From: Aptenodytes patagonicus
Lineage: Eukaryota > Chordata > Aves > Sphenisciformes > Spheniscidae
Length of the DNA stretch: 64,000 nucleotides
Reading direction: 5' to 3'
Assembly (NCBI RefSeq): GCF_965638725.1
Contig: NC_134951.1
Span: 74,589,068-74,653,067, forward strand
The notes below the pieces were generated by a model, which worked only from the letters and a program-made list of their open reading frames with translations, was not told where the DNA came from and ran no database searches. This document shows positions 48,501 through 61,300 of the stretch, one piece after another. Positions within the stretch are counted from its first letter, which is position 1; every line of letters starts with the position of its first letter. Position numbers and translations under genes: made by a program.

Positions 48501-51500
48501 TCTGATATAGGTGACCTCCTATTATAGCAACAATATTTCTACGGATTATGCTGGATATCTCCAAAGTTCTGATGATACACAGATACCTGGGCCAGCCGTT
48601 CACAGCCTTTGTCTGTGGCTCTGACTGCCAGCACCGACTTCCCAGTTAATTTAATCTGATAGTGGCAACTTTGATGAGTCTGGATCATCTCTCAAATGGT
48701 CTTCTGAATGTGAGATTCAAATAATGACAAGAACAAACCAACCAACCCAAAAAACCTTCAAGCATAGAATCACAGAATCATAGAATCATTAAGGTTGGAA
48801 AAGACCTCTAAGATCATCGAGTCCAACCATCAACCCAACACCACCATGCCCACTAAACCATGTCCCTAAGCGCCTCATCTACATGTCTTTTAAATACTTC
48901 CAGGGATGGGGACTCAACCACTTCCCTGGGCAGCCTCTTCCAATGTTTAACCACTCTTTCAGTAAAGAAATTTTTCCTTACATCCAATCTAAACGTCCCC
49001 TGCCGCAACTTGAGGCCATTTCCTCTCATCCTATCGCTTCTTACTTGGGAGAAGAGACTGACACCCACCTCGCTACAACCTCCTTTCAGGTAGTTGTAGA
49101 GAGCGATGAGGTCTCCCCTCAGCCTCCTTTTCTCCAGGCTAAACAACCCCAGTTCCCTCAGCCGCTCCTCATAAGACTTGTTCTCCAGACCCTTCACCAG
49201 CCTCGTTGCCCTTCTCTGGACACGCTCCAGCACCTCAACGTCCTTCTTGTAGTGAGGGGCCCAAAACTGAACACAGTATTCGAGGTGCGGCCTCACCAGT
49301 GCCGAGTACAGGGGCACGACCACTTCCCTACTCCTGCTGGCCACACCATTTCTGATACAGGCCAGGATGCCATTGGCCTTCTTGGCCGCCTGGGCACACT
49401 GCCGGCTCATGTTCAGCCGCTGTCGACCAACACCCCCAGGTCCTTTTCCGACAGGCAGCTTTCCAGCCACTCTTCCCCAAGCCTGTAGCGCTGCATGGGG
49501 TTGTTGTGGCTGAAGTGCAGGACCCGGCACTTGGCCTTGTTGAACCTCATACAGTTGGCCTGGGCCCATCGATCCAGCCTGTCCAGGTCCCTCTGCAGAG
49601 CCTTCCTACCCTCGAGCAGATCAACACTCCCGCCCAACTTGGTGTCATCTGCAAACTTACTGAGGGTGCACTCGATCCCCTCATCCAGATCATTGATAAA
49701 GATATTGTTTCAGTATGGAGAAACAAGTGTGTTTCGTATGGTTTTTGTTCATGAGGGGCGAACTGCTTCGGGCTTTTAGCTAGCATCTGTTGAGGTTTGG
49801 TCTGGATACTTTGTGGCAAGCTGCGTCAAGAAGGCATTACAAAAGTGGGAACTGAAGTGGTCTGTTGTTTCGGAAGCGGCTGTTTCTTACCGCAGAGCCG
49901 GCACCTCCTCTCTTCAGAGGAAAAAAAAAAAAAAAATACTTGAAGCATAAACATTCCTTTACTGTAGGCAATTACCTGGGTTGCCTCAGTGCTCAGTGTC
50001 ATGATGCTTTACTTCTGATTTTATAGACTTTGCAAACAAGATGAAATAAAGAATGAGTGGGGAACATGAAGAAGTGTAGAGCTAAAATGATATATATCTA
50101 TATGTAGAGAGGTTTCTCTGCATGGAGCATTTAAGAGATACCTCTTCCCCACCTTTATTCATCTGCCTAAAGACGTGTGGACCAGACTCTGTAAGGTCCA
50201 GAGCGGTGGATATAAACAGTTATGAATATCTGAACGTAGTCTTTACTCGAAGAACTATCTTTTCAATGCTTGACCAGACAGGTTTTATTTGTCTCTATGG
50301 ATGATGTCATTTTCAGCTATTGTTACCAGAAAATACATGCTGCATCGCCTCCATAAAGGGCTTTTTTACAGGTTTGCTCTCAAAGTAAGTTGTTTTCCCT
50401 TTCACATAAATTATACTACCATGTAGGCTTGGTTCCACTGACAACAGTAAAATAAATCCTGATTAAAACAGCAACATCACACAACCACATGAGAGATGAT
50501 TATCAAAGAAAGCAAAGACTTTTCAGGCAATCCACTCACATACGAATTCCTAATGCTATCTACGTCCACAACACATCATGCATTTGGTCACATGTAGCTA
50601 TCTGCATTCAAAGGGAGCTTCTCACCTCTTTTTCATTACACTTCCTAGGAACATAACTTCTGTACAACTGAAGCTACAACCCAGAATTATTCAACTAGAA
50701 CTATAACCTTTGACTATTAACTTGAAATTCATGCCCTTTTGAAGGCCTTCTCTTGATCTTTAAAGGCCTTCTACTTGATCCAGAAGCCAAATACCACCAT
50801 GAAATCTTCTCACACTACTTCAAATCATCAGGTATATTCTCCTCCTTCATGACTCTGTTTAATGAGTATCCTCTCTCTGTCCCTATCCACTTAAGAGTGA
50901 AATTTTAAAGAGAAGCAGTGTCTATCATGAGTGAAAGATAAAACACGTTGCATCCCATTTTTACAGTGCCAAAAGCCTCTACCAATATGATTTAAAAAAA
51001 AAAAAAAAAGGCACAAAAGCTCAGCACAAAACATAGCAACCTTCTATTGGGATAACAGTGTTATGGCAGTTAATCTGAAGGCATGGCAAAGAAGTACCAA
51101 AGTACGCTAAGGGCTACACAGATGCCTTAAGCTGCTCTACAGGCGGACACTGAAGAATGTGCTCCATCCTACCCTTTCCCCATCCCTCCTCTGCTCTCTC
51201 ACACCAGCATTAGTTGCCTGCTCTGACTGAAAACTACCCCTCCCCTCTTGCCACCCCTGCCAAAAAGGTCAGCGTGCAGTGGGATCGCCGAAGCGGACCT
51301 CTCACCGCACAGCTGCAAACAGGAGCAGAGGGAAGGGGGCAGCAACAAGAGGCTGATGAGGGCAGGAGAGGTGGGCTGCCAGTTTGCACAGGAGAAAGAG
51401 CAGCACATTTCTGACTGTGCAGAAGGGCAAGAAAGAGATTCCCGGGACAGATGAGACAGGTTTTGTAGTCAAAATGCAAATCTGATTAAAAGCAGTAGGA

Positions 51501-52314
51501 AAGGGAACTTTTATCAAGGTAGAGCCAATGGATCAGCAGCCTGTCCCTTCTTGTGAGTTCAAAACAGTTTATTATCATTAATATCACTAATGAATGAACA
51601 TAGAATTTCACAGAAATTCCATAGAAATAGGGATTTCTGCCCTGTGAAGGAAGAGACAGGCTTATGCAGCAGAAAATCCTAACCTAAGAAGTGGAAACTG
51701 AGCTATTCCTTCAGGTGAACGGTCAAGAGATTGGCAGCAGGCAAGCAGAGGCACCATAGGGTGCACCGAAGGCAGAGAACCACCCCTAAGGGGGAATGGG
51801 TAGCATCCCCCACCACCGACACTGACCACTTCAATCCACAACCCATTTGTTACCTGAACTCTGCTATAGAGAAAAATTGTCCCAACAAAACAACGCCCTA
51901 GAAGAAGCACTTGAGTAACCAAGACATCACTTGAGTAACTACCTGTTCACTAGGAGATGGCTAGTTGAGCCTCATTTCAACTTCTCACTCCATTTAGCAT
52001 CCAGGCCTCTATGATCTGTCCATTGAACACAGGTTTTTACTTACCATTTGTTCCAGTGGCCTCTGCTTGCTCTCCGGGTGGTTCTTGGAGGGGGGAAGCC
52101 ACCTCTGGCTGCTGCCCATCCAGCTCCTGAGGTGCTGTAACAGCTCCTGGCTGCTGTGGCTCCTGTGGTGGGGCATCATGCTCCAAATTGTCTTCATTAA
52201 CATCAGGTACTGGTAAATTGTCTTCATTAACATCAGGTACTGGTAAACTTGCATCTAAAATCTGCGTGGTTGGTTGAAGGATGGTAGGGAAAGAGAAAGA
52301 GAGAAGAGGGGGGG

Positions 52315-52347
<33 letters not shown>

Positions 52348-55300
52348 ACATCAGTATTAGGCCAAGTTTTTTCCCCACAGAATATTGTTCTTGCATTCTC
52401 ATTTTGCATATATACATGCAAGCATTTTGGGAAATAAATACTTCTGTGCGGTATTTCTCCATTTCAAAATTATTAACTTTAATAAATCAAAGTAATTCTG
52501 TGAGGAAAAAAAAAAACCACCAAGACATAATCTGGGACTATTTATTTTATTGTTCTGCCATGTGAAATATGTGGAAGAAGCAAGTCTTACAGACAATGAC
52601 CTATAACCTTGTGTAGAAATTGGTTTCTAGCATGAAGGAAAACTCCTGGATAACATAAATCTAACTGATGGAAAGATATTTTTCATTCTTCAAAATGTCT
52701 GGCACAATTGCTCTGATACATGCATGAATCTTGTCTACATTACAGCCTTTGGTATCGCTCCTCTGCTGATGTGCTTATCTTATCATCATAAACAATACAA
52801 TTACAAAGAAACTGAACTATTCAGGACAGAAAGCGGAACATATATATTTACATATATATTTTTATACACACTCACACACACACATATATATATATAAAAA
52901 TCCTATGAGGAAATTCAGTGAAACTGGGATTAAAACTAGAATTTTTGGGCCTCAGTTATTAGGCAGAGATTATTCTTATGAGGGGAAAAAGCTTTGCAAT
53001 TCTTTGGGACTCTGCACTATAATGTTTGAAATATTTTTTCTAGATTTGCTAATATGTGTAAAAAAAATCTCTTTTTGATCTTCCACATTTGATACATTTT
53101 AATTATTTTCAGAATTTGTATTGGCTTGCCATATAACAAGGAAGATACTTTCAGAAGCATATTTTTATTTAAGAAGTACGAAATGTGTTGTGGTCATTAA
53201 AAAAATACTTCCTTACCCTTTAATTATTTGTTTAGTTAACTAGCTTTCCAACCGATTATATTACCTTCCAACAGAAGCCCTTTCAACTAATTAACCACGT
53301 CTTAAATCTCTATTCCTGAAGCGTAGGTTTAAAGTTCCTCTGGTAGAACAGCAAACCTTAATTATATATCATTGTCTTATTACTCAGCTGTACTCCCAAA
53401 ATATTGCCATTGAAGCCCTGTTAATTAAGCGAAGGACCCACAGATACACTGAAAGATGGGATGTAATGGAACATCCAAACGCTTGAAGCGCCAAACTGGG
53501 ATCGGAAAGATGCCACATTCCTGACAATTCTCTTCCAAAACCCACTAAAACAAGCTTCTGAACGGGGAGATCCATTTATTTATTTTTATTAGCAATTAGC
53601 CCGCTGCAACGGAATTTCAAATCAACATACAAAGTGCCAGGCAAACGGCTTTCCTCTTATCATTCAACCCTCTTTTCACGCGCCGGGCGGGATCCAAGAG
53701 AAGCGCCGTACCCCTGCTTCCACAGGCAACAAAGTGTGCATTCGGGTTCCCAAATTTCAGTTCAGAAGCCCTTAATTAAGCCAAATTGTTTCCACCTGGC
53801 GTTGCTGCACTCCTCAAAGCTGCCTTTCACAGCCACATAATCCACCTCACAAAAAAGGACCCCATTCTGCTCTACTGCCAATACCACAGATGGAATAATT
53901 TGGCTTCAGAGTTTTCACATGCTGAGACCAGATATTAAATAGAAGAAATACGGAATGGCTCAACACTCAGATTACATTCCCGCTTCTCACATCATCCTTC
54001 TCATAAATCTAAAACACAGGAACTCGGGAGGAATAAAAATGCCACACCACCGAACAAAGGCATGTAAACTCCGGGAAACTCTTCTGCAGTTGCACACAGC
54101 ATTAACTGAATGGTAGTAACAGATTAAAAACTAGCCACAAACAGACACAGAAAATAACGACCTAATTCTTAAAGAGCTTTGAGATTCTTCAATACAAATT
54201 TATTAAAGGACAATTATTTCTTTTTTTAATAATAAATGTTACTCATTCATTCTTGTAAGACAACTGCTAGCCTTGCAAACACAAGAACAACCTTAATTTC
54301 GCTGGCTCTAAGGGCACTTGGCTATCTGAAGATAAATCCATGGACGGATATATCAAGATGACACCCTCAGAATTAGCACCAACAATTCTTTGAAGTCACA
54401 AGAAAGGCAACAGCGCTGAGTATCTTAGCACTCCTCACTTTATTCAAAGATTTCCTTGCCTTTCTTGCCAACCCCCCCCCGTCAGCAAACCATTTTAAAG
54501 CTAGAGTCATCGGTATAGACATACATGTATAGACACATAAAGTCTACCATTTACCTAAGCGCCTAATATGGACCTGTGGACTCGGCAAGAAACCAGGGTA
54601 CAAAGCGATTTGGTACCCCAATGCAGTACAACTTGTCTCCCTTTTAAATTGAGCCCTGAGTGTGATGACAAAGTATTAACTATGGTAACACTTAATATTC
54701 CCCCAGCTCTGAATTTATTCTACAGTCATGATGCGTTCAGGAAAACAGTGACTATATATCATCCCAAAGATTTGTGACCAAAATTCAGAAGTCACTGGAT
54801 CTAGCAGATAACCCTTTGGATCTGTAAAGTGCTATGATACATTTAATTCTGTTCTTCATACTGGAAGGTAAAAACATTACTAAATGTAAGACTATGAGCG
54901 GTTTTTACTACCAGCTAGTATAATTATAATCCCTGTTCCCTCTGTACATAAATTCAGTTTTGAAAGCAGGACCCATCAGTCACAACTGAGTAAAAATGTA
55001 AATACATGAAAAACCTCAGTCTTTTCAAATTTGACCAGACCTGCAGTATAACCCTACCCTACCAGGGAACAGGGACCTTTTTACCCAGTTGGACCTAACG
55101 CTATATGCAAAATGGAGCAGAAGCTGCTGTTGGTTAGAGTGACGTGGGAAAGAGTTTGATGTGATTCTTGGCCACAGGGAGGCAAATTTAGATTTTCAAA
55201 TCAAGTGTTCTGCTTTAAATAATTGAATAATCAAAACTAATAAAACAACAGTATTTTTCGCAAATTAAAATGCGTGCAAAGGAAAAGAAAATATGCATCT

Positions 55301-58300
55301 TTGGGGGGGTTTGTAATGTGAAGGGAGACACAACAGCATCATTAGTTTAAAAAAAAGTTTTCTGTTCTGAGAAAAGTTGCCCAGGCTCTTTGTGAGGGTC
55401 AGTGCAGCCTGTCCCACTGCATTAGTCCTCAAAAGAAACTAATTTCAATTTTCACTCATATTAACCGCTTCATTTCTCTGAAAGGATCTAACCCGCAGTT
55501 TAGTCCAATTATGTCTAATTTAGTGAGCTGTGTTCTTAATTCCATTGAGAATAGTTGTAAAGCTTAGACAAATATAAAGTCAAAGTTTAGAGAGATAGGT
55601 GAAAACCTTAAAGACAAAACTAACGGTATTAGGAATCCCGTTATTCAGCTCTATGTATTTATATACAGGTAACGAGACATTACAGTTGGCAGGTTTATCA
55701 ACATTTATCAGGTTTCTGTGGCACACATTAATCGCTCTCCTTTGATTATTAACTAATTTATGAATGTGTTGTCTCACAAATGCAGGAGAAACCAAAGAGA
55801 ACTGGTTATCCAGTTCACTGATCCTTCAGCTTCTTCATTCCCAAAACAAAGGGCCATCAGTGAAGCAACATTTCAGCTTTTTTCATGCCGCCATTATACA
55901 TCATGCACGTATTTTTTAAAGGCTTCCCTCATATCCGCCACAAAGGTGAAAGCAAAGGGCGGACACACAGCTAATGAGATTAAAATGCATAGGGCTTGTT
56001 GCTCACGTCACTCTAACCAACAGCAGCTTCTGCTCCATTTTGCATATAGCGTTAGGTCCAACTGTTGGACCCCATTAAATGCATACAAAATTTAAAATGT
56101 ATAAAGAAAACTAACACAAAGAATCACATGAGATATGGACGAACAGCAGGTCCCTGATCTCTCACTGCACGCTTCATTCATGCACTATTCTGGAGGGGCT
56201 AGCAGCACCCAGCTTCTTCCCCCACCAGCAATCACCACCATTCCCAACATTCCTTGTACCAGACCCAAATCATTCCAGGGATTCCTCACAACAGGCCCAA
56301 ACGCACCAGAGTTAATTTTGCCTCATTCTGTTAATCCTGCTACACTGATTCTACATTAGATTACTAAAATAGCCAGATCCAGCTGTCTGAACAACTGAGC
56401 AAACTGACATTATGGTCTCTAATATTTTTCCTAAAGTTTGATTTTGAAACTTTGGGAAAGCTTGCAGCACTGTTGATGTGCTCAGAGGGTCTGCTCTTAA
56501 ACACATGCTGCTTCATTAAAAAGATCTTCAAACACCAACATTTGGAAAAAAAACCCCGAATGTAGGTCATTCCGACTCTTTGTTCACAGCAGTTTGTCTT
56601 GTTTTGCATTAGCTAAGGCATTAGAGGTTCGTGGGACATTGCAAATTCCAGGTGGAGAAAACATAAGGCCCTTACTCGATAAGGCATATAACAGCATACC
56701 TAATTTCAGTACCTTATTTCTGGGTAACATCTCCTGCACACAAAGCCAAGAGCCTTCTCCTTACCTTTCATTCCCTCAGATCTACCCTCTTCTGTCCTAA
56801 CTCTCAGCCTGACCTCGTTGTGACACCTCCTTATGGATGACTACCCTCGAAATCCACGTGGCTAAAACAAAACCAACAGTTTTTGCTCCCCAATCATCTC
56901 TGTGATCTCTTTTTGCAACCTGTGAAGGAAGCATTACTCCCAACCTGTCATTCTGGTCCACACCTTAAGCCTGATCCAACCTGAGCTCATTCCCAGGTCT
57001 CACATCTTTCAGCTCTTCCTGCACAGCAGTCCTCGGACACCACCTCACCGAAGCATTCACATAGGCACAACTCATCCAGACAGGCACAACTCATCCAGAC
57101 GCTAAGGATCAGTTAGAACAAGGACTGAGCCCAAAGCAAGTTACTCTCCTTTCAGTAACTACAACCACGGCTTGCGTTTCCAACCTGAAGGACTTTCAAA
57201 GACCCAACGCTCCTCTTTGCATCTCTTTAGCCTCTATCACATCAAACACAAGCTAATTGCCTTGGCTTTCAAAGTGCCCCGACACTCCCTCTACCACCTC
57301 CTTCTTATCTCCTATATGATTAGGGGGTTATTTCACGCTTTTGGTGGATCCATGACACCAATTTCCATTGTGCATTTTTTCAATTAAGCATTTTTATGCT
57401 TTCTCCCCAGCCACCCCACAGGCATGGGCGGACCTCCAAACCTTACCACCACACTACATCAGCCTCTTCCTTCACAGTCGGAAGAGAAGTACTTAAAGGG
57501 AATCAGACCCTGTTGAACCAGGAGAACCCTGCAGCCTTGTCATTCAGACCAAATGCCTCAAACTGGGGCTCTTAGAGACGCAGTCTAGGGACTTTCCTCT
57601 GGTACTTGATTAAGCTTAGTTTTACCATCGCTAATGTAGTATTTTCAGGCTGACTCAGCTCCCTCACCAGAACGCAGTTGTTTAAACAGCAGATGTAAGT
57701 CTGTCCCAGCTGTTATTTGTCAGGCGCTCAGACAATAAGACACTCTGACATCTCAGCTGGTAACCTCTTTAGAAGAGACAGTTCCAAATATTTACTGTCT
57801 AGCAGACACTTGCTCTCATTACAATGCAGGTAATGTTCAAAAAATCAAGTTACTACTCAGAAATGGGATCCATCCCGAAAACACTGTTTGAACAACTCAC
57901 TGCTCTTGAGTGGGGGCCCTTGCATGTGAGCAAGCCAGGAATTCACCACATGACATTTTAAAGCCATCAATTTCCATAAAAGATTATCTCTGCCAAACCT
58001 AGATTTTGCTGTAAGAATAGCTTATTAGCATGCCAGTATTTTTCTGGATTCTCTCTTTAAAAGGTTCCCTATGCTGTTTCAGGTAGCTGCGCCAACAGAG
58101 CTCTGCTCCCTCAGCAGGGCCGCAAAAAGAAACCTCTATTAAAACTGGTACCTTGAGCTTCTAAATAAAATAAAAGCGGGGGGTGGGGTGGGGCGTGTGA
58201 TCGCAATTGCTTTAGCTGAGATGTTAGTAGGATGACGCAGCTCTCCTTGCATTGCCCACGTGGCTCGTAGTTGCCTTCTGCCTTGTGGGACCTCGGAGGG

Positions 58301-61300
58301 CATCGCTGCGGGGGGCAGCACGCTGGCATCTTTTTCCAGCTCTCCCTGATGCTCAGCACCCAAATGGGAAGTCGGGTGAGAGGCGTGTCACTGCTATGAA
58401 CAGAGAGGGAGCTCACAAGATGGAGATGCCCAAGCCAATCTAGCCATGTGCTGCCACCAACAGAAGTGTCACCCAGCTCCCTGCCCAATCCCGGTCACAA
58501 GGTCCTGCTTGCTCCCCTGCACCTGCTGCTTCTGCTGTCCGAGTCCCAGAAGCCAATACATCTTGCTATATCAGCAGAGAATGACCTTGCCAAAGAAGCT
58601 GAACAGCTTTCTAGGGGGTTAGCTCCTCGAATGAGCTCTCCCAGTGCCAGAAGCAGCAGAGGGGAAGCTGCAGGTGCTCCGGGGAGGAGGCAGGAACACA
58701 GGACCCATCCCATCAGACACCTCAAAGCTGTTGTCAGTTTGGGACACCCGAGGTTTGTCTGGTCTCCTCTGTGAGACTAAAAAGATCTTGTTCCTACTTC
58801 CAGCACTATTATTACTGAAACCTGTTAAATCCTTCTCAGGCCAAGCTTCAGGCCTCTGTGCTGCTCAGGGCAGTCTGACAGGGAGCTTTCACAAGCAGAC
58901 AGGGTCTACCGGCTCACTGCCACCAACAGGGAAAGATTTTTCATTTCCCCTCCTGCCCTTCTGCAGATGCTTGCCTTGTCCTGGCTCTGGGTCTCACCTG
59001 GGTGTCGCGGGAGTCAAATGAACGCACCAATACATCAGGGAACTGGCCCAGCAAAAAAAAAAAAAAAGTCCACTGTTTCCTGAAGGGTTAGTGAGTTTAA
59101 CCTGCTTACGGAAAGGCAAGGTGAGGATCAGACACAGTGCAGGGCGGGACTGCATCATCTGGGGCAAGACAGGGAAGAGGGATAGGGGAGGAAGAAAAAG
59201 AGGGGGGAAAAGAGTATCGCTGCTCAAAGAGCAAGGAGATAACTCCATCAGATAGATGGAGTTCTGTGGAACCACACCCTGTCCCTTGATTTCAACAGGA
59301 CTTTGGGTGTTGATTCACAAATCCGATGAATTCAGTTCAGGCATGCAAATGGATTAGTTCCTCCAGGATCTGTCACGCTCCTCTGCAGAGGGGCCTTCCC
59401 GCAGCGGGGGGGGGCTATGCAAGATAAGGAGCAGCTCCTCCACGGCCGGAGTTTAAGCCTTGTCTGCTACACTAAAAAAACCCACCGGTAACATGCTGGG
59501 CTGGAAACTCTGGAGCTGCTTTATGTGTAATTCACCAGCAACTTGTGAAAGGATGGGGTGAACAGCTGAGGTCCTAACCCGTTGAGCCCGCATTTAACCT
59601 GCAGTGCTTGCGAGCCAACACCCAAAGGCTCCTAAGTATCTCCTGCGCTGTAGACCAAGTGCTTTACAGGGTCTCTCGCATCTCCTGGGCTGTAGAAGTG
59701 AGAAACACTGAAACATATACCCCCCCTTCCAGTAATTAGGACACCTCAAAAGCTGGTATCTGGCCAAAGAGTCACATGTGAATAACAAAACAGCTTAATA
59801 AGACTATAAATTTGGCCCTTTCTAGAAGAAAAGGCAAAGAGGGTTTTCATCTTGTACAAAATACAACTATGTCACGAAAGAAACTTGATTAAATATTTTG
59901 AGGAATTTCAAGTGACAAAAAAGCACAACCGCTGAGAGATTTTATAACCTGTATTAGACTAGTTGCCTAGACAATTTATTTGTGATTGACTTGCCAAGGC
60001 TCACTCAAGTTGGATTCCATTAAAGTCAGTTTTCAAAGTTTTTCTTCTAAAAGAGGGGGTTGTGATAAGCGTTTTAATTTGGAAAGCGCAAGAAAGACCA
60101 TCCTTCAAAATGTCCCCATTGTATCTTCTGCAAACAAATTAGTTCTTTGACAGATTTCTCCAGGGGCATTGCAGGATCTGGTAATTTTCAAATTCAAGGG
60201 GCTGAAAGGAATAACGATGAAAAATTGTGTCACAAATCTGCACGAAACTAACTTACAAGTAAGAACAGCCTAAATGAGATTAAAAAAAAGTATGACTCAA
60301 CTTCATTAAAACTTATTTTTCTTTTTATTTAATGCAATGGAAGGCAAAAATAGTTGTTTTAGAAGAACAGCAGTAATGCAACTTCTTACAGCAGTGAAAT
60401 GATAAAAGAACTTCCCCACCTTTAAACAGTTCTACTTAAATAACAAGGTAAAAATCTATTAGAAAGCATTTTTCCTAAAGTATAGAAGACATAAAACACG
60501 GTATTAACAATTTGTATTTGAGAACAGCATCAATGGTATTCTCTTTTTTTTGGGTCTTAGTTCCCATAACTGGATAAATACGGTTATGAATGTTATATCC
60601 CTTCTTGACAGTCACACTATCTTCATTTTTAAACAATCACAGTAGCCAAATGCTTGCCCTCTGTAAATTCACTTGTGTCTAAATTTCAGCACCTGAATTC
60701 TAAAATTGCCCAACACAACTGGTAAATATTTTGTTAACCAACACCAATCCCTAACGCTTATTTAGTTAAAAAGAAAATAAAATAAATCTCAGTTAATTTA
60801 AAGTTCATTCTCAATGTGGTTTTCAAATCTGTCAAAACACGCACAAGGAGGTCTAGTGGCAGCCAGGAACTATGGGAAATTCAACTTGAAAGTTAAATCT
60901 GAACCCCAAGGTCAAAGAAACAAAGTCATAACCAGTTCTCAAGCTCTAACACACCCACACAACAGCTACAGAAACTTCTGAGTAACCCTGCTCTGAGGAC
61001 CCAAACTCTGAAGAGCAGAAAGAAGGGGATCTCGGTATAACATGGTATTATTTCTCTGCTAACAAACTAACGTCCAACCCCAAAGCAATGCTATGTAAAC
61101 ACGCAGATGCACATAACCTCCCTTTCAGTCCCAGAATCCCCTAAACGCGCCTATTCCAGAGGGATAAATGGGTTCATTCATAATCTATTTTTAAGCACCA
61201 GACATGTTTTAAAAGAATTTCTTTCAATTCTTCAACGTCTTTATTAAAAATAACACATACCTAGAGCTCCTCTACTCCCTACTGGCTGAGAGTTAGCGAG

